From contig JBEIRK010000013.1 of assembly GCA_040376005.1 (NCBI GenBank), forward strand, positions 1 to 31,203: 31,203 nt of DNA. The letters are read 5' to 3'. The position numbers and the translations under genes were made by a program. The notes below the pieces were generated by a model. The model saw only the letters and a program-made list of their open reading frames with translations. It did no database searches and had not been told where the DNA came from. This document shows positions 8,340-17,392 of this stretch, piece after piece. Numbering within the stretch: position 1 is the first letter of the stretch; every line of letters starts with the position of its first letter. The stretch is from JAGXTF01 sp040376005. Its GTDB lineage: Bacteria; Bacteroidota; Bacteroidia; NS11-12g; UBA955.

Positions 8340-9767
8340 TTAGTGACCGCCGCCTGCAGTTACTTTATGCTCGGCACCATTCCAAATAGGCATCATTTTC
8401 CAAGCATACCAAGCCAAATAAGCGAAGCAGGCCACGCCTACCCAATAAGAATGTTGGATGCCTAACAATGCCTTATCTGAAAGATAACCTTGAAGCAGGC
8501 TTACAAAACCACCGCCCATAATCATCATAATCAAGAACCCACTTCCTTCTGTAGTTCTGTGTCCAAGTTTGTGTATTGCCAAGGCAAAAATACAAGGCCA
8601 CAAGGTGCTGCAGAACAAGCCTACACTGATAAATGCAAATACTGAAACCATTCCATCTGCGAAAATCCCAACCATCAATGACGCAATACCCGCAGCAGAG
8701 AAGATGAGCAATTGGCGTGCAGGATTGCCTTTACTTGCATAATCAGCAATGGTAAGCAATGGAATAACGGCAGCATAGATAAGGAAATTTTGAATATCGG
8801 CACCCGCGATAAGGTTGATGACCAAGAACAAGGCAAAAGCCAAATAGGGCACTACCAGACGCATAATCGTACGAACCGTTTCTGAAAAACCAAAGGCACC
8901 CATAGATGCGGTCCAACGACCAATCATCAAACTTGCCCAAAACAACGAAACATAAGGAGAGATAGCATCTTCGCTTGTCCCCAAGCGCTGCTTCATAAAC
9001 TCAGGCAAATTAGCCGCAGTGCTGACTTCCACACCTACGTACAGAAATATTGCAAGCATACCCAAGACCAATTGAGGATATTTAAACACAGACCCCGCTT
9101 TGTCTTCCACCACATTTGTTTCAGTCTCGTCTGATTCTAGGTGATTGGGAATATTTGAAAAATAAATAAGGATGGAAACAAGCACAAAGGCTGCACCCAG
9201 TATGAGATACGGTGTTTTTACAGCCTCGATAGAGCTTACTTCGGAGGATTTGGCTGAAAGGCTACCAAAAATAGCGAAACTAATGAGCACAGGCCCTAGT
9301 GTAGTGCCCACATTATTAATTCCACCGGCCAAACTCAACCGCTGCGATCCTGTGTCTTTGGATCCCAATTGAATCGCCAAAGGATTGGCAGCAGTTTGCT
9401 GCAATGAAAAACCCAGACCTACGATAAATAGACCACTAATCATCAAGGGAAAACTCCCTTGTGAGGCCGCGGGAACGAATAACAATGTGCCCATGGCAGA
9501 AATCAGCAGGCCCAGAATAATTCCATTCTTATACCCAATATCGGATAAGATATCTTGTTTGCGCCATTTTGAAACCAACCAATACAGCAAAGAACCTACA
9601 GTATAGGCTACATAAAATGCAAATGAAATCATTTGTGCTTGGTACTGTTCGAGCTTCAGTTTTTCCTTAAAAACAGGAATAAGGATATCATTGCTCGCTG
9701 CAACAAATCCCCAGAAAAAGAATACAAGCACAAGCACAGTTAACGCGCTATAATTGGTTTTTTTCAT
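8340..9767 (-). CDS. MFS sugar:proton symporter, FucP/GlcP-like
   Basis: A 475-residue inner-membrane transporter with about 12 hydrophobic helices. The opening (SALTVLVLVFFFWGFVAASN, DILIPVFKEKLKLEQYQAQM) and the segments SLQQTAANPLAIQLG, LAGGINNVGTTLGP and LYVGVEVSTAANLPEFM are the signature of the fucose/glucose/galactose:H+ symporter branch. The substrate is probably a hexose or deoxyhexose, not identifiable further. The start is the ATG at 9767; an upstream frame extension to 9821 is not membrane-like. It lies 61 bases upstream of the ferritin/VIT1 gene on the same strand and diverges from the YjdF-like gene. Neighbouring GH92 is on the other strand, so a shared glycan pathway is only a guess. 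Confidence 0.9.
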   Translation of the reverse strand: MKKTNYSALTVLVLVFFFWGFVAASNDILIPVFKEKLKLEQYQAQMISFAFYVAYTVGSLLYWLVSKWRKQDILSDIGYKNGIILGLLISAMGTLLFVPAASQGSFPLMISGLFIVGLGFSLQQTAANPLAIQLGSKDTGSQRLSLAGGINNVGTTLGPVLISFAIFGSLSAKSSEVSSIEAVKTPYLILGAAFVLVSILIYFSNIPNHLESDETETNVVEDKAGSVFKYPQLVLGMLAIFLYVGVEVSTAANLPEFMKQRLGTSEDAISPYVSLFWASLMIGRWTASMGAFGFSETVRTIMRLVVPYLAFALFLVINLIAGADIQNFLIYAAVIPLLTIADYASKGNPARQLLIFSAAGIASLMVGIFADGMVSVFAFISVGLFCSTLWPCIFALAIHKLGHRTTEGSGFLIMMIMGGGFVSLLQGYLSDKALLGIQHSYWVGVACFAYLAWYAWKMMPIWNGAEHKVTAGGGH

Positions 9768-9860
9768 ACAGAATTGCAATATATCTAAATTACTGCATGC
9801 ATGATTCACAATTTTATCCATGAAGTAAAAAACCCTATCTTGCCATTAAAGCAGCTCAAT

Positions 9861-10502
9861 ATGTCATTTACCCACTCTAGCTCTGATACACGCACACCCC
9901 CAAGGTCCAATTATTGGCTATGGATATGCATGATTCTATTTCTTATTTTATGGGTTGTTACTTACCTCAACACCAATGATTTGAATAACTGGTTTATTGA
10001 AAATGCGCTAACGGTAATTACACTATTTTTTCTTGTCAAAACCTATCGCAGCTACCCATTCAGCGATGTTTCCTATGTACTTATGACACTGTTTTTGTGC
10101 CTGCATGTATACGGAAGTCAATATACCTATGCAGAAAATCCGCTGGGATACAAATTACAAGATTTGTTCAATTGGAAACGCAACCATTATGATAGAATCG
10201 TACACTTCAGTTTTGGATTTTTGCTGGCCTACCCTGTTCGTGAGTTATTCTGCAGGGCCATTTCATTTCCCAAATCCGTATCTTGGATATTACCTATAGA
10301 GCTTACCTTGTCTGTAAGTGCGCTTTACGAGCTCATTGAATGGGCTGTGGCTGATATTTTTTTCAAAGCACAAGGTGCAGCCTACTTAGGCACACAAGGC
10401 GATTATTGGGATGCGCAAAAAGACATCTTCCTAGCCTTCCTTGGGGCTGCGATTGGAAGCAGTTTCATCAGTGTAATAAACCGCTATTTTAAAATCATCT
10501 AG
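9861..10502 (+). CDS. YjdF-like inner-membrane protein (DUF2238)
   Basis: A 213-residue protein with about six hydrophobic segments. It carries the DUF2238/YjdF hallmarks: NHYDRIVHFSFGFLLAYPVR, a conserved YELIEW in a membrane helix, and LGTQGDYWDAQKDIFLAFLG near the end. The family has no firmly known function. I chose ATG 9861 (MSFTHSSSDT), which leaves a short polar N-terminal tail before the first helix. An upstream in-frame ATG at 9801 would add 20 residues and cannot be excluded. It converges with the LytTR regulator gene with a 6-base gap. Confidence 0.88.
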   Translation: MSFTHSSSDTRTPPRSNYWLWICMILFLILWVVTYLNTNDLNNWFIENALTVITLFFLVKTYRSYPFSDVSYVLMTLFLCLHVYGSQYTYAENPLGYKLQDLFNWKRNHYDRIVHFSFGFLLAYPVRELFCRAISFPKSVSWILPIELTLSVSALYELIEWAVADIFFKAQGAAYLGTQGDYWDAQKDIFLAFLGAAIGSSFISVINRYFKII

Positions 10503-10508
10503 CGCAGT

Positions 10509-11243
10509 TTAGCGCCTCAACAAATTCATATTATTGATAAGCTCCATAAGGCCATCCTTGTAGTTCTTGCCAACAGGAATTTCCTTACCCGCAATTTGTA
10601 CTGAGTTGCTTTGCAGGGATTCAATTTTATCAATAGCCACAATGAAGCTGCGGTGCACGCGAATAAACTTGTCTTTAGGAAGACCACTTTCCATGTTTTT
10701 CATGGTTTGTAAGGTTACGATGCGCTTGTCACCACCAATCCAGATTTTTACATAATCTGCAAAAGCTTCCACATACTGAATTTCGCTGTAGGCGATTTTC
10801 AAGAGCTTGCTGTCGCTTTTGACAAACATGTGGCCTTCTTCCAATTCTACATTGTCTTTGGCTTTATTTTGACGAAGGTCAAAATACTCTTCTATACGCT
10901 TCATGGTTTTGGCGAAGCGGTCTGGAGAAATGGGTTTGAGCAGAAAATCCAAGGCTTCAATTTCAAAAGCTTCAGCGGCATACTCTTGGTGCGCAGTGGT
11001 AAATACAACAAGTGTTTGGCTGTTTTGAATTGCTTTTGCAAAATCAATTCCGGTGATACCCGGCATATTAATATCTGAAAAAACTACATCTACAGGATTG
11101 CTCTTAAGCCACTCCATTGCCTCGAGGGCATTAGAGCATTTTCGGGTAAGCTTAAGATTCGGATACCTAGAAATTAGGCTATCCAGGACTTCCAAAGCCA
11201 GGGGCTCGTCATCTACACAGATACATTGGATGGGTTCAGGCAT
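10509..11243 (-). CDS. LytTR-family response regulator
   Basis: A 244-residue DNA-binding regulator. The receiver domain (about 1-120) has the acidic pair Asp11-Asp12, the phospho-acceptor Asp57 in FSDINMPGITG, a conserved Thr in VVFTTAHQEYA and the Lys of LDFLLKPIS. The C-terminal LytTR domain (about 140-240) has KIAYSEIQYVEAFADYVKIW, FIRVHRSFIVAID and GKEIPVGKNYK. The ATG at 11243 lies inside the end of the kinase gene (8-base overlap), so the two are translated together and almost certainly form a pair. LytTR regulators of this type in Bacteroidota act on unknown, often surface or envelope, genes; targets cannot be seen here. Confidence 0.95.
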   Translation of the reverse strand: MPEPIQCICVDDEPLALEVLDSLISRYPNLKLTRKCSNALEAMEWLKSNPVDVVFSDINMPGITGIDFAKAIQNSQTLVVFTTAHQEYAAEAFEIEALDFLLKPISPDRFAKTMKRIEEYFDLRQNKAKDNVELEEGHMFVKSDSKLLKIAYSEIQYVEAFADYVKIWIGGDKRIVTLQTMKNMESGLPKDKFIRVHRSFIVAIDKIESLQSNSVQIAGKEIPVGKNYKDGLMELINNMNLLRR

Positions 11244-12297
11244 GATATTCGTTTTTTAAGGTAAGATTTACAGTGTAATGTTCAGGTTCATCGTGGAGTT
11301 CGAGCTGATATAAATCAGGATATAGAAGGTCCAATCGTTTGCGTAAGTTGTCTAAGCCAATGCCACCAGAATAATTATTCAATCTCTCGGTTTGAGGTTC
11401 TGTCCTTGAATTGGAAATCACAAATTGTATATCCCCATGATCCACATTCAAATCAATGTCCACCCAACCTTTATCTAGGGCAGCAGATGCTCCGTGTTTA
11501 AAGCTATTCTCAACGAAAGTCAGAAATAACATTGGTTCGATTTCTTTTGCTTGCAAATTGCCTTGCGTTCGAAAGCGAATATCTACTCTATTGCCCAAAC
11601 GAATCTTCTCCAATTCGATGTAATCATTCAAATATTGGATTTCTTTCTCCAAAGGCACCTTGCCTACTCCAGTTTCATAGAGCACATATCTTAGAATATT
11701 GCTTAATCTCAACACCACCTCAGGTGCAGCATCAGACTTCATTAAGGTCAGCGCATAGAGGTTATTCAATGAGTTAAAGAGAAAATGCGGATTGATTTGA
11801 GACTTTAAGAATTTCAATTCTGTTTGCAGGTTTAGTTGCATCAATTGTTTTTTTTCCTGTTCCTCTTGATACCAGTTCTTGAGCAGTTTCAAAACCATGA
11901 TTAACACAACTGAGAACAGCACCGTCAATGCTGTGATTAAAAAGAAATTCCACGACCACACCAAGTTTTCAATTTCTCTATTGTTTACCAAACGGTGAAC
12001 GATAATTGAAATAGGGAAAGTAACGGATATGATACTTAAGCCTAAGGCAACAATATAGAAGCCTATTTGGCGGGTATATAAAAAGCGATTGACCAGAAAA
12101 TAGGTATTGAAGTACGCAACCAAACCGTGAAAGAACAAAATGAGAGCACTATAACCAATCCATTGTGCAGGAGTTTTTCCAGGTTGCACAGCCAATGCCC
12201 AAAAGGCAGTGTAAACAATCCAAAAGGCTACATGATAGAGCCTTGATTTAAGTACAAATTTATAGAGGAGCCGGGCGAGTGACTTTCCTTTTTGCAA
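11236..12297 (-). CDS. LytS/YehU-type sensor histidine kinase
   Basis: A 353-residue membrane kinase with four N-terminal hydrophobic helices (about 18-140), a short coiled linker (NWYQEEQEKKQLMQLNLQTE), then the His_kinase domain. The phosphorylated His is His171 in LKSQINPHFLFNSLNNLY. The ATP-binding part shows FVENSFKHG and GGIGLDNLRKRL. The start must be the TTG at 12297: a TGA lies two codons upstream, and no in-frame ATG occurs before the membrane region. The gene begins 10 bases after the small membrane protein gene and overlaps the regulator by 8 bases, giving a three-gene operon. No extracellular sensing domain is present; the signal is unknown. Confidence 0.93.
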   Translation of the reverse strand: MQKGKSLARLLYKFVLKSRLYHVAFWIVYTAFWALAVQPGKTPAQWIGYSALILFFHGLVAYFNTYFLVNRFLYTRQIGFYIVALGLSIISVTFPISIIVHRLVNNREIENLVWSWNFFLITALTVLFSVVLIMVLKLLKNWYQEEQEKKQLMQLNLQTELKFLKSQINPHFLFNSLNNLYALTLMKSDAAPEVVLRLSNILRYVLYETGVGKVPLEKEIQYLNDYIELEKIRLGNRVDIRFRTQGNLQAKEIEPMLFLTFVENSFKHGASAALDKGWVDIDLNVDHGDIQFVISNSRTEPQTERLNNYSGGIGLDNLRKRLDLLYPDLYQLELHDEPEHYTVNLTLKNEYHA

Positions 12298-12307
12298 TAT
12301 TCAGAAA

Positions 12308-12568
12308 TTAATTGCGGCCTCGGAGTATGTGCAGCAATTCTAATCCCCAATGTGCCAAAGTATTGGCGCCCTTAACAGAAGCACCATACTTACTGTCGAA
12401 GTCAACTGCTTCGATTTCAGCCTTACTGCCTTCTGGCTGGCCTTGGAAATACATTTTTGCTGCAGCAAAACCCACAATGTTTAGGGCAAAAAGCAACCAA
12501 AAGAGATGCCACTTGTTAAACTGTAGTTTGTAGGTAGTTTTCACGGTGTCAAAATTAGTGGGATTCAT
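12308..12568 (-). CDS. Small single-helix membrane protein leading the kinase operon
   Basis: An 86-residue protein I do not recognise. It has a polar N terminus, one hydrophobic helix (about 21-42, WHLFWLLFALNIVGFAAAKM), then a soluble stretch of about 44 residues ending in LAHWGLELLHILRGRN. It starts at ATG 12568. Its gene is first in the operon with the LytS-type kinase and LytTR regulator, only 10 bases ahead of the kinase, so a role in sensing or kinase control is possible but unproven. A near-consensus -7 element (TAACATTTG, one base too long) lies upstream at 12612-12620 on this strand. Confidence 0.75.
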   Translation of the reverse strand: MNPTNFDTVKTTYKLQFNKWHLFWLLFALNIVGFAAAKMYFQGQPEGSKAEIEAVDFDSKYGASVKGANTLAHWGLELLHILRGRN

Positions 12569-12628
12569 GAAGTTTTAATAAGCTTTCGAGGAATAGACGC
12601 TAAAACCGGACCAAATGTTACACAAGTT

Positions 12629-14506
12629 TTAAAGTTTTTCGAAAATTTTTGCTGCTTTCCATTGCACTGTCTTTCCAACTTGCAGTAATTCAGCTACTTC
12701 CCCCTCACTTTCAGTCAATTTAGCCCCAGAATTATTCCAAACTATATGTGCGTTATCCCTTACTGTTCCAAAACCATCCCAATATTGATAAAAGCTGATG
12801 GAGGGTTGCGCGGTAAACATGTTTCTGCTAAAGGGAAATTCTGTTGTCTTAAGCTTAAATATGCTTTCAATCAGGGTTTGTGGGATGTCAGTTTGAGATA
12901 CAATCCTATCTATTTTTTTGCCTTTATATTCATCTTTAAGTCCGGGGCCCCAAATAAGGATAGGTACTTGATAATATTTCGGTTGGTAGGTATCCATGTC
13001 TGGCAAACCCATTTTTCTGCCATGGTCTGCCACCAATAGAAAAATCGTGTTGGAATACCATGACGCGGTGGCAGCTTTCTGGAAAAATTGTCGCAAGCAG
13101 GCATCCGTGTATTTTACCGAATTTAGAAACTTTTGCGTTTCCGTTCCAGTATTTGTTTTTCCCGGTATCTCAAAAGGTTCATGGCTGCTTAAGCTCAGGA
13201 TTGTGGCAAAGAATGGGGGCTTCGATTTAGAAATACTATCCACCGCTAAGGAAAACACATATTCGTCATGCGCGCCCCACTTGTCGCTTTTCTGCTCAGC
13301 CTTAAAAGCGTCCTCACCCGCGGCATGTTGATACCCCGTGCTCTTCAAATAGGCCTGCATATTGTCGAAAGACAAATCACCACCATAAAAGAACCAAGTA
13401 TTATAACCTGCCTTTCTAACTACTTTGGCAATACCAGGCAAGCGCGATGCTTTTCCTGGCAAAGTAAGAATGCTCTTTGTTTGACTCGCTTGTCCAGGCC
13501 ATCCACTTAAAACGGCAGCCAATCCTTTGGCAGTGCGATCTCCTTGCGCGTAGGCGTGGATGAATGAAAGTCCTGTTTGCGCCAAACTGTCAAAAAAAGG
13601 TGTGCAGTTGTACCCATCGCCAAAAAAAGAGCTCACATGGCTGCTAAAGCTTTCCAACACAAAAACCACAACATTCGGCTTTTCTATACCTGAAACCATT
13701 GGTACGGGCAAGCCCTCTATTTTATATTGTTGAAAAGCAGTTTCATCTTTCAAATCAAATTTCAAGGCCTCTGCTGGAATAACTTCCCCCTGATCGACAA
13801 CATAATACAAAAAATTCCAACTGCTATTTACGGCTGCCGCATTTTCAAATGGATTATTGCTATAGTAAGCGCTGCTTTGATTAATAGGAATAGTTTGCAA
13901 ACCACCACGCACCCAAGGGGCAATTAAGAGCAGCATACCAAGAGCAAAGAGTGAAACGATTCTGTAATCCGCGAGTTCACTGGCCCGCTTTGATATCTTA
14001 CGCAGCCAAAGCCCCAAAACTACTACTATAAGCAATGAACAGAGCACTATTGTGAAGGTTTTTGCCTCACTGGATGAAGCAGCAGCCTCTGTGGGATGCT
14101 TCATAAACTCCAGAGCCTGACTGTTAAATTTCGCGCCCCAAACACGGTACATTTCTGCGTCGGCAAAGGATAAGATACAACTGATAAACAGCAAAGGCAA
14201 CATGAGATAAAACCACATTTTCGGAAGCCATTTTAATCTTAAGCCTGATGCAATAACAACAATAAGCAAACTAAACACCATCAAATAGCTGATCCAAGCC
14301 AAGTCAAGTTGAAAGCCATGAACTGTTGCTGGAAAAAACACACTTAAGCGACTGCCTAGGGCACTTTCATTTCTATGCAATAGAAAGATAAATCTCGAAA
14401 GCAATTGTACAATCCAGCACCAAAGAAAGAGCTGCAGAAAAAAAGTAAAAAACCCGACCAATGCCGGGTTTTTCGATTTGAAATTTTCAATTTGTTTCAA
14501 TCCCAA
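12629..14506 (-). CDS. LTA synthase-like membrane phosphoglycerol transferase/sulfatase-fold protein
   Basis: A protein of about 625 residues: five or so N-terminal membrane helices (to about 210), then an extracytoplasmic alkaline-phosphatase-superfamily domain of the LtaS/MdoB type. Likely metal and active-site residues are Glu285 in VFVLESFSS, nucleophile Thr325 in GDRTAKG, and Asp494-His495 in VADHGRKMG. Relatives move phosphoglycerol or phosphoethanolamine onto glycans or lipids; the Bacteroidota substrate is unknown. The start is uncertain. There is no ATG before the first helix; TTG at 14506 is the longest option, with TTG at 14500 or 14461 as alternatives. A terminator hairpin (14448-14473) lies inside this 5' end, so the real start or a separate promoter needs care. 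Confidence 0.85.
   Translation of the reverse strand: MGLKQIENFKSKNPALVGFFTFFLQLFLWCWIVQLLSRFIFLLHRNESALGSRLSVFFPATVHGFQLDLAWISYLMVFSLLIVVIASGLRLKWLPKMWFYLMLPLLFISCILSFADAEMYRVWGAKFNSQALEFMKHPTEAAASSSEAKTFTIVLCSLLIVVVLGLWLRKISKRASELADYRIVSLFALGMLLLIAPWVRGGLQTIPINQSSAYYSNNPFENAAAVNSSWNFLYYVVDQGEVIPAEALKFDLKDETAFQQYKIEGLPVPMVSGIEKPNVVVFVLESFSSHVSSFFGDGYNCTPFFDSLAQTGLSFIHAYAQGDRTAKGLAAVLSGWPGQASQTKSILTLPGKASRLPGIAKVVRKAGYNTWFFYGGDLSFDNMQAYLKSTGYQHAAGEDAFKAEQKSDKWGAHDEYVFSLAVDSISKSKPPFFATILSLSSHEPFEIPGKTNTGTETQKFLNSVKYTDACLRQFFQKAATASWYSNTIFLLVADHGRKMGLPDMDTYQPKYYQVPILIWGPGLKDEYKGKKIDRIVSQTDIPQTLIESIFKLKTTEFPFSRNMFTAQPSISFYQYWDGFGTVRDNAHIVWNNSGAKLTESEGEVAELLQVGKTVQWKAAKIFEKL
14448..14473. terminator. 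Bidirectional rho-independent terminator after the T9SS-secreted protein gene
   Basis: A perfect 9-bp stem AAAAACCCG/CGGGTTTTT with an 8-base loop, flanked by A and T runs, so it can end transcription on the minus strand. It begins 38 bases after the stop of the NHL/PKD protein gene, as expected for the end of the phoH-purC transcript. Oddly, it overlaps the 5' end of the next reading frame when that is read from TTG 14506. Confidence 0.75.
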
Positions 14507-14510
14507 ACTA

Positions 14511-16367
14511 TTATTCTTTTACGAATACTGCGGTTAGGGTTTGGCCTTTTGTATTTACTACTCGAACAGTGTAAACACCTGAAGACAATTCAGAAACGTC
14601 AATAGCTCCTTCTAGAACTTGAGCTTTCATAATGCTTCCTTGTGCTGAAACTACCATAGCTTCGGCAACGTCACGGCCCACAAACAAGCTTGCGCTGGTT
14701 GGATTTGGATACACGTGTAATGAAGGCTTAGCAACCGTTGCAGTAGATGCCACGGTAACGGTGATATAATCTGTTTTGGTCTTTGAATTAGAGCCATTGG
14801 TATTGCTGCAAGTCAACTTAACAGTGTATTTACCGGCTGCGTTGAATAACACTTTAGGAAAACGGTCTGAGGCAGTGGTTCCATTCTGATAGGTAACCGT
14901 GTTGGGTGTGAATTCCCAAGCCCAAGTTTGTGGGTTATCTGTAGATTGATCTAAAAATGAAACAACATCTGATGTGCTCACAGTCGTTAAGTCAGCTGTA
15001 AAGTCTACGGTTGGCTTATTTGTACCAATTAGAGATACGTTAATGTAATTGGTCTTTGTCTTCTTATTGTTACCTGTGGCGTTGGTAGCTGTCAATTCTA
15101 CAGTGTAAGAACCTACACTTTGGAAGGTAACATAGATTTTCTGGTCTGTTAGTTTGCTGCCATTCACCAAAGTATAAGAACTTGGTGAAATACTCCAAGC
15201 CAAAGAGGTTGCGTTTTTGCTAGAGCTCGTAATTGTTACTACCTCATTCACTGAAACTGCTGTTTTATTGGCAGTAAAATCAGCCACAGGAGGTGCAGAT
15301 ACAGTGATTTTTCTAAATACATTATTTCCTAAGTCAGCGGCATAGATACTTTGGGTTTTGCTATCATAGCAAAGCAAGGTTAATTCATTAAAGCGGACTA
15401 AGGTTGGGTCAGTAGAATTCACATAACCTGGCGTTTGGTACTTCCCGGTGAAAACAGATAAAGTAGTTCCATTCCAAGCACGTATACAGTCGCTGTCTGC
15501 GATGTAGATTACACCATTTACTTTTACAATATCAGTAGGCATATTTAGGCCTGTTACTACCGTTGTTACGGTTTTAGTAGATAGATCTATACTTTTGATT
15601 TTGCCATTATTTCTATCGGCAACCAATAAGGTATTGTCATCCACCAAAAACACACCTGAAGGTGCATAGAAGCGCGCAGCTGTCCCTACTCCATTTGCAT
15701 CACCGCTGGTTTCACCAAGTCCTGCCACAGTAGTAACCTGACTACCACTGATTTTGCGAATCGTATGGTTAAATTGTTCGCAGATGTACATGGTGCCATC
15801 ACTTGCAATGGCAATATCTTCTGGACCTGCAAAGCGCGCTGTGCCCCAGTTGTCATTTTTTGGATCAACGCATACCGTTCCATCCACATAGCCGCCAAAA
15901 AAATCTGGTTTACCCGCCAACGTAGAGAAAACACTTGGGTTACTTGAATTTACAAATTTAGAACCTTTTCGAACGGTGCTGTTGTCGTAATCCGTGAAGT
16001 ATACGTCATTGGTTTTTAACAATACAGCACTGCCATGTGGATTGTTAAAACGGGCCACAGTTCCAGTTGCATCTGTATATCCAGCTGCATCTTGGTTGTC
16101 TGGCTTACCCGTAAATCCGCCACGAACACGGCTTGTATTGCCGTCAAATACAAACGCGTTGTGCTGTTCGAAAGCCCAAAAGCGACCATTTGTATCTACA
16201 GCCATACTGTAGGGACGGCTGAAGCTGTCTTGCAGAAGTGGAATACCACTTGTAGCACCTGAGTACCCATTTAGTCCAACATAGTAGGACCCTGCGTAAG
16301 TTGTTACTTGCTGCGCCTGAATCATTCCTCCGGAGAACAACAGGCCTGCTAAAATCAGTTTTCTCAT
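14511..16367 (-). CDS. Secreted NHL-repeat/PKD protein with type IX secretion sorting domain
   Basis: A 618-residue exported protein. The signal peptide is MRKLILAGLLFSGGMIQA. Residues about 25-355 form an NHL/SMP-30-like beta-propeller with repeated units such as ARFNNPHGSAV, ARFAGPEDIAIASDGTMYIC and ARFYAPSGVFLVDDNTLLVA. Two PKD domains follow (about 362-445 and 450-540; PVADFTANKTAVSVNE and KPTVDFTADLTTVSTSD). The last about 72 residues are a type A sorting domain (LHVYPNPTSASLFVG, SSGVYTVRVVNTKG), so it should cross the outer membrane by the type IX system and be attached or released at the surface. Start ATG 16367; a TTG at 16385 would add six residues. The gene follows purC by 10 bases, an unexpected partner. 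Ligand unknown. Confidence 0.92.
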   Translation of the reverse strand: MRKLILAGLLFSGGMIQAQQVTTYAGSYYVGLNGYSGATSGIPLLQDSFSRPYSMAVDTNGRFWAFEQHNAFVFDGNTSRVRGGFTGKPDNQDAAGYTDATGTVARFNNPHGSAVLLKTNDVYFTDYDNSTVRKGSKFVNSSNPSVFSTLAGKPDFFGGYVDGTVCVDPKNDNWGTARFAGPEDIAIASDGTMYICEQFNHTIRKISGSQVTTVAGLGETSGDANGVGTAARFYAPSGVFLVDDNTLLVADRNNGKIKSIDLSTKTVTTVVTGLNMPTDIVKVNGVIYIADSDCIRAWNGTTLSVFTGKYQTPGYVNSTDPTLVRFNELTLLCYDSKTQSIYAADLGNNVFRKITVSAPPVADFTANKTAVSVNEVVTITSSSKNATSLAWSISPSSYTLVNGSKLTDQKIYVTFQSVGSYTVELTATNATGNNKKTKTNYINVSLIGTNKPTVDFTADLTTVSTSDVVSFLDQSTDNPQTWAWEFTPNTVTYQNGTTASDRFPKVLFNAAGKYTVKLTCSNTNGSNSKTKTDYITVTVASTATVAKPSLHVYPNPTSASLFVGRDVAEAMVVSAQGSIMKAQVLEGAIDVSELSSGVYTVRVVNTKGQTLTAVFVKE

Positions 16368-16377
16368 GTTTTTCAGT

Positions 16378-17346
16378 TTATTCAAAGTTTAGGAGTTCAT
16401 GGTTGATTGCTTCTTCCATGTCCTCGATGATATTGACGTAATTCCTATAGTTTAGTTGCTTGCCAGTCATGGCAGTGTACAATTCAGTATATCGGTCTGT
16501 GATACTTTGTACAAATTCATCAGGCATATCAGGTACGAGTTCACCTTTCAACCCTTGAAAGTTATTTTCCATCAACCATTCACGCACAAATTCCTTACTA
16601 AGTTGGCGTTGGGGTTTGCCCTGCTGCTGAAGGTCATCGTAAGAATCCAAGTAGAAAAAGCGGCTACTATCTGGGGTATGCACCTCATCAATGAGGTATA
16701 TTTTATCGTCTTTCATACCAAACTCATACTTGGTATCTACCAGAATGAGTCCCTTATCTGCCGCATACTGTTTTCCTCGTTCAAAAAGGGCATTGGCAAT
16801 CCCTACTAGATTATCCAATTGCTTTTTAGAGACCAACTTACGACTCAGAATCTCGTCGAGAGTAGTATCTTCATCATGTCCACTTGTAGCTTTGGTCGCA
16901 GGTGTGAGAATAGGAATAGGCAAGCGGTCATTCTCTTTCAAACCTTCTGGCAGTTTGTTGCCGCAAAGGATGCGACCACCTTCTTTGTAGACGCGCCAAG
17001 CATGGCCGGTGAGGTAGTTTCGCACTACAAACTCAATAGGAATAGCATCACAACGATGGCCAACAGTAACCTGTGGGTCTGGGGTTGATATTTTCCAATT
17101 GGGAACAATATCTTGAGTTGCGTCCAAAAACAAGGACGCTATTTCATTTAACACCTGACCTTTGAAGGGAATACTCCTAGGTAGCACATGATCAAATGCA
17201 GAAATTCTATCGCATGCCACCACCACAAGTAAATCGTCTTTTATGGTGTATACGTCGCGCACCTTACCGCGGTAAAACTGCGTCTGGTTGCGGAAAAAGT
17301 AGTTTGTTGATGTGAGTGCTTTCATGTTTGTCGCTGCGCTATTCAT
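16378..17346 (-). CDS. purC: SAICAR synthase (phosphoribosylaminoimidazole-succinocarboxamide synthase)
   Basis: A cytoplasmic enzyme of purine synthesis that joins aspartate to CAIR with ATP. At 322 residues it is the longer type (about 300 residues, as in yeast ADE1), not the about 240-residue bacterial short form. Motifs: YRGKVRDVY (about 25-33), CDRISAFDHVLP, GHRCDAIPIEFVVRNYLTGH, SGHDEDTTLDEI and LVDTKYEFG followed by IDEVHTPDSSRFF. Two in-frame ATGs (17346 and 17325) are possible; the promoter position favours neither strongly. It follows phoH by 33 bases but appears to have its own promoter in that gap. Confidence 0.96.
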   Translation of the reverse strand: MNSAATNMKALTSTNYFFRNQTQFYRGKVRDVYTIKDDLLVVVACDRISAFDHVLPRSIPFKGQVLNEIASLFLDATQDIVPNWKISTPDPQVTVGHRCDAIPIEFVVRNYLTGHAWRVYKEGGRILCGNKLPEGLKENDRLPIPILTPATKATSGHDEDTTLDEILSRKLVSKKQLDNLVGIANALFERGKQYAADKGLILVDTKYEFGMKDDKIYLIDEVHTPDSSRFFYLDSYDDLQQQGKPQRQLSKEFVREWLMENNFQGLKGELVPDMPDEFVQSITDRYTELYTAMTGKQLNYRNYVNIIEDMEEAINHELLNFE

Positions 17347-17360
17347 GACTCAGTAATATG

Positions 17361-17392
17361 CAAAAATACGATTATTGCGTTATTCCTTCGAA
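17361..17392 (-). promoter_or_regulatory. Promoter for purC
   Basis: On the minus strand TTCG (17392-17389), then 20 bases, then TATTTTTG (17368-17361), a full match to TAnnTTTG. The predicted transcript would start near 17355, about 9 bases before the ATG at 17346. The -33 half lies within the last codons of phoH, so purC can be expressed apart from it. Confidence 0.5.
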
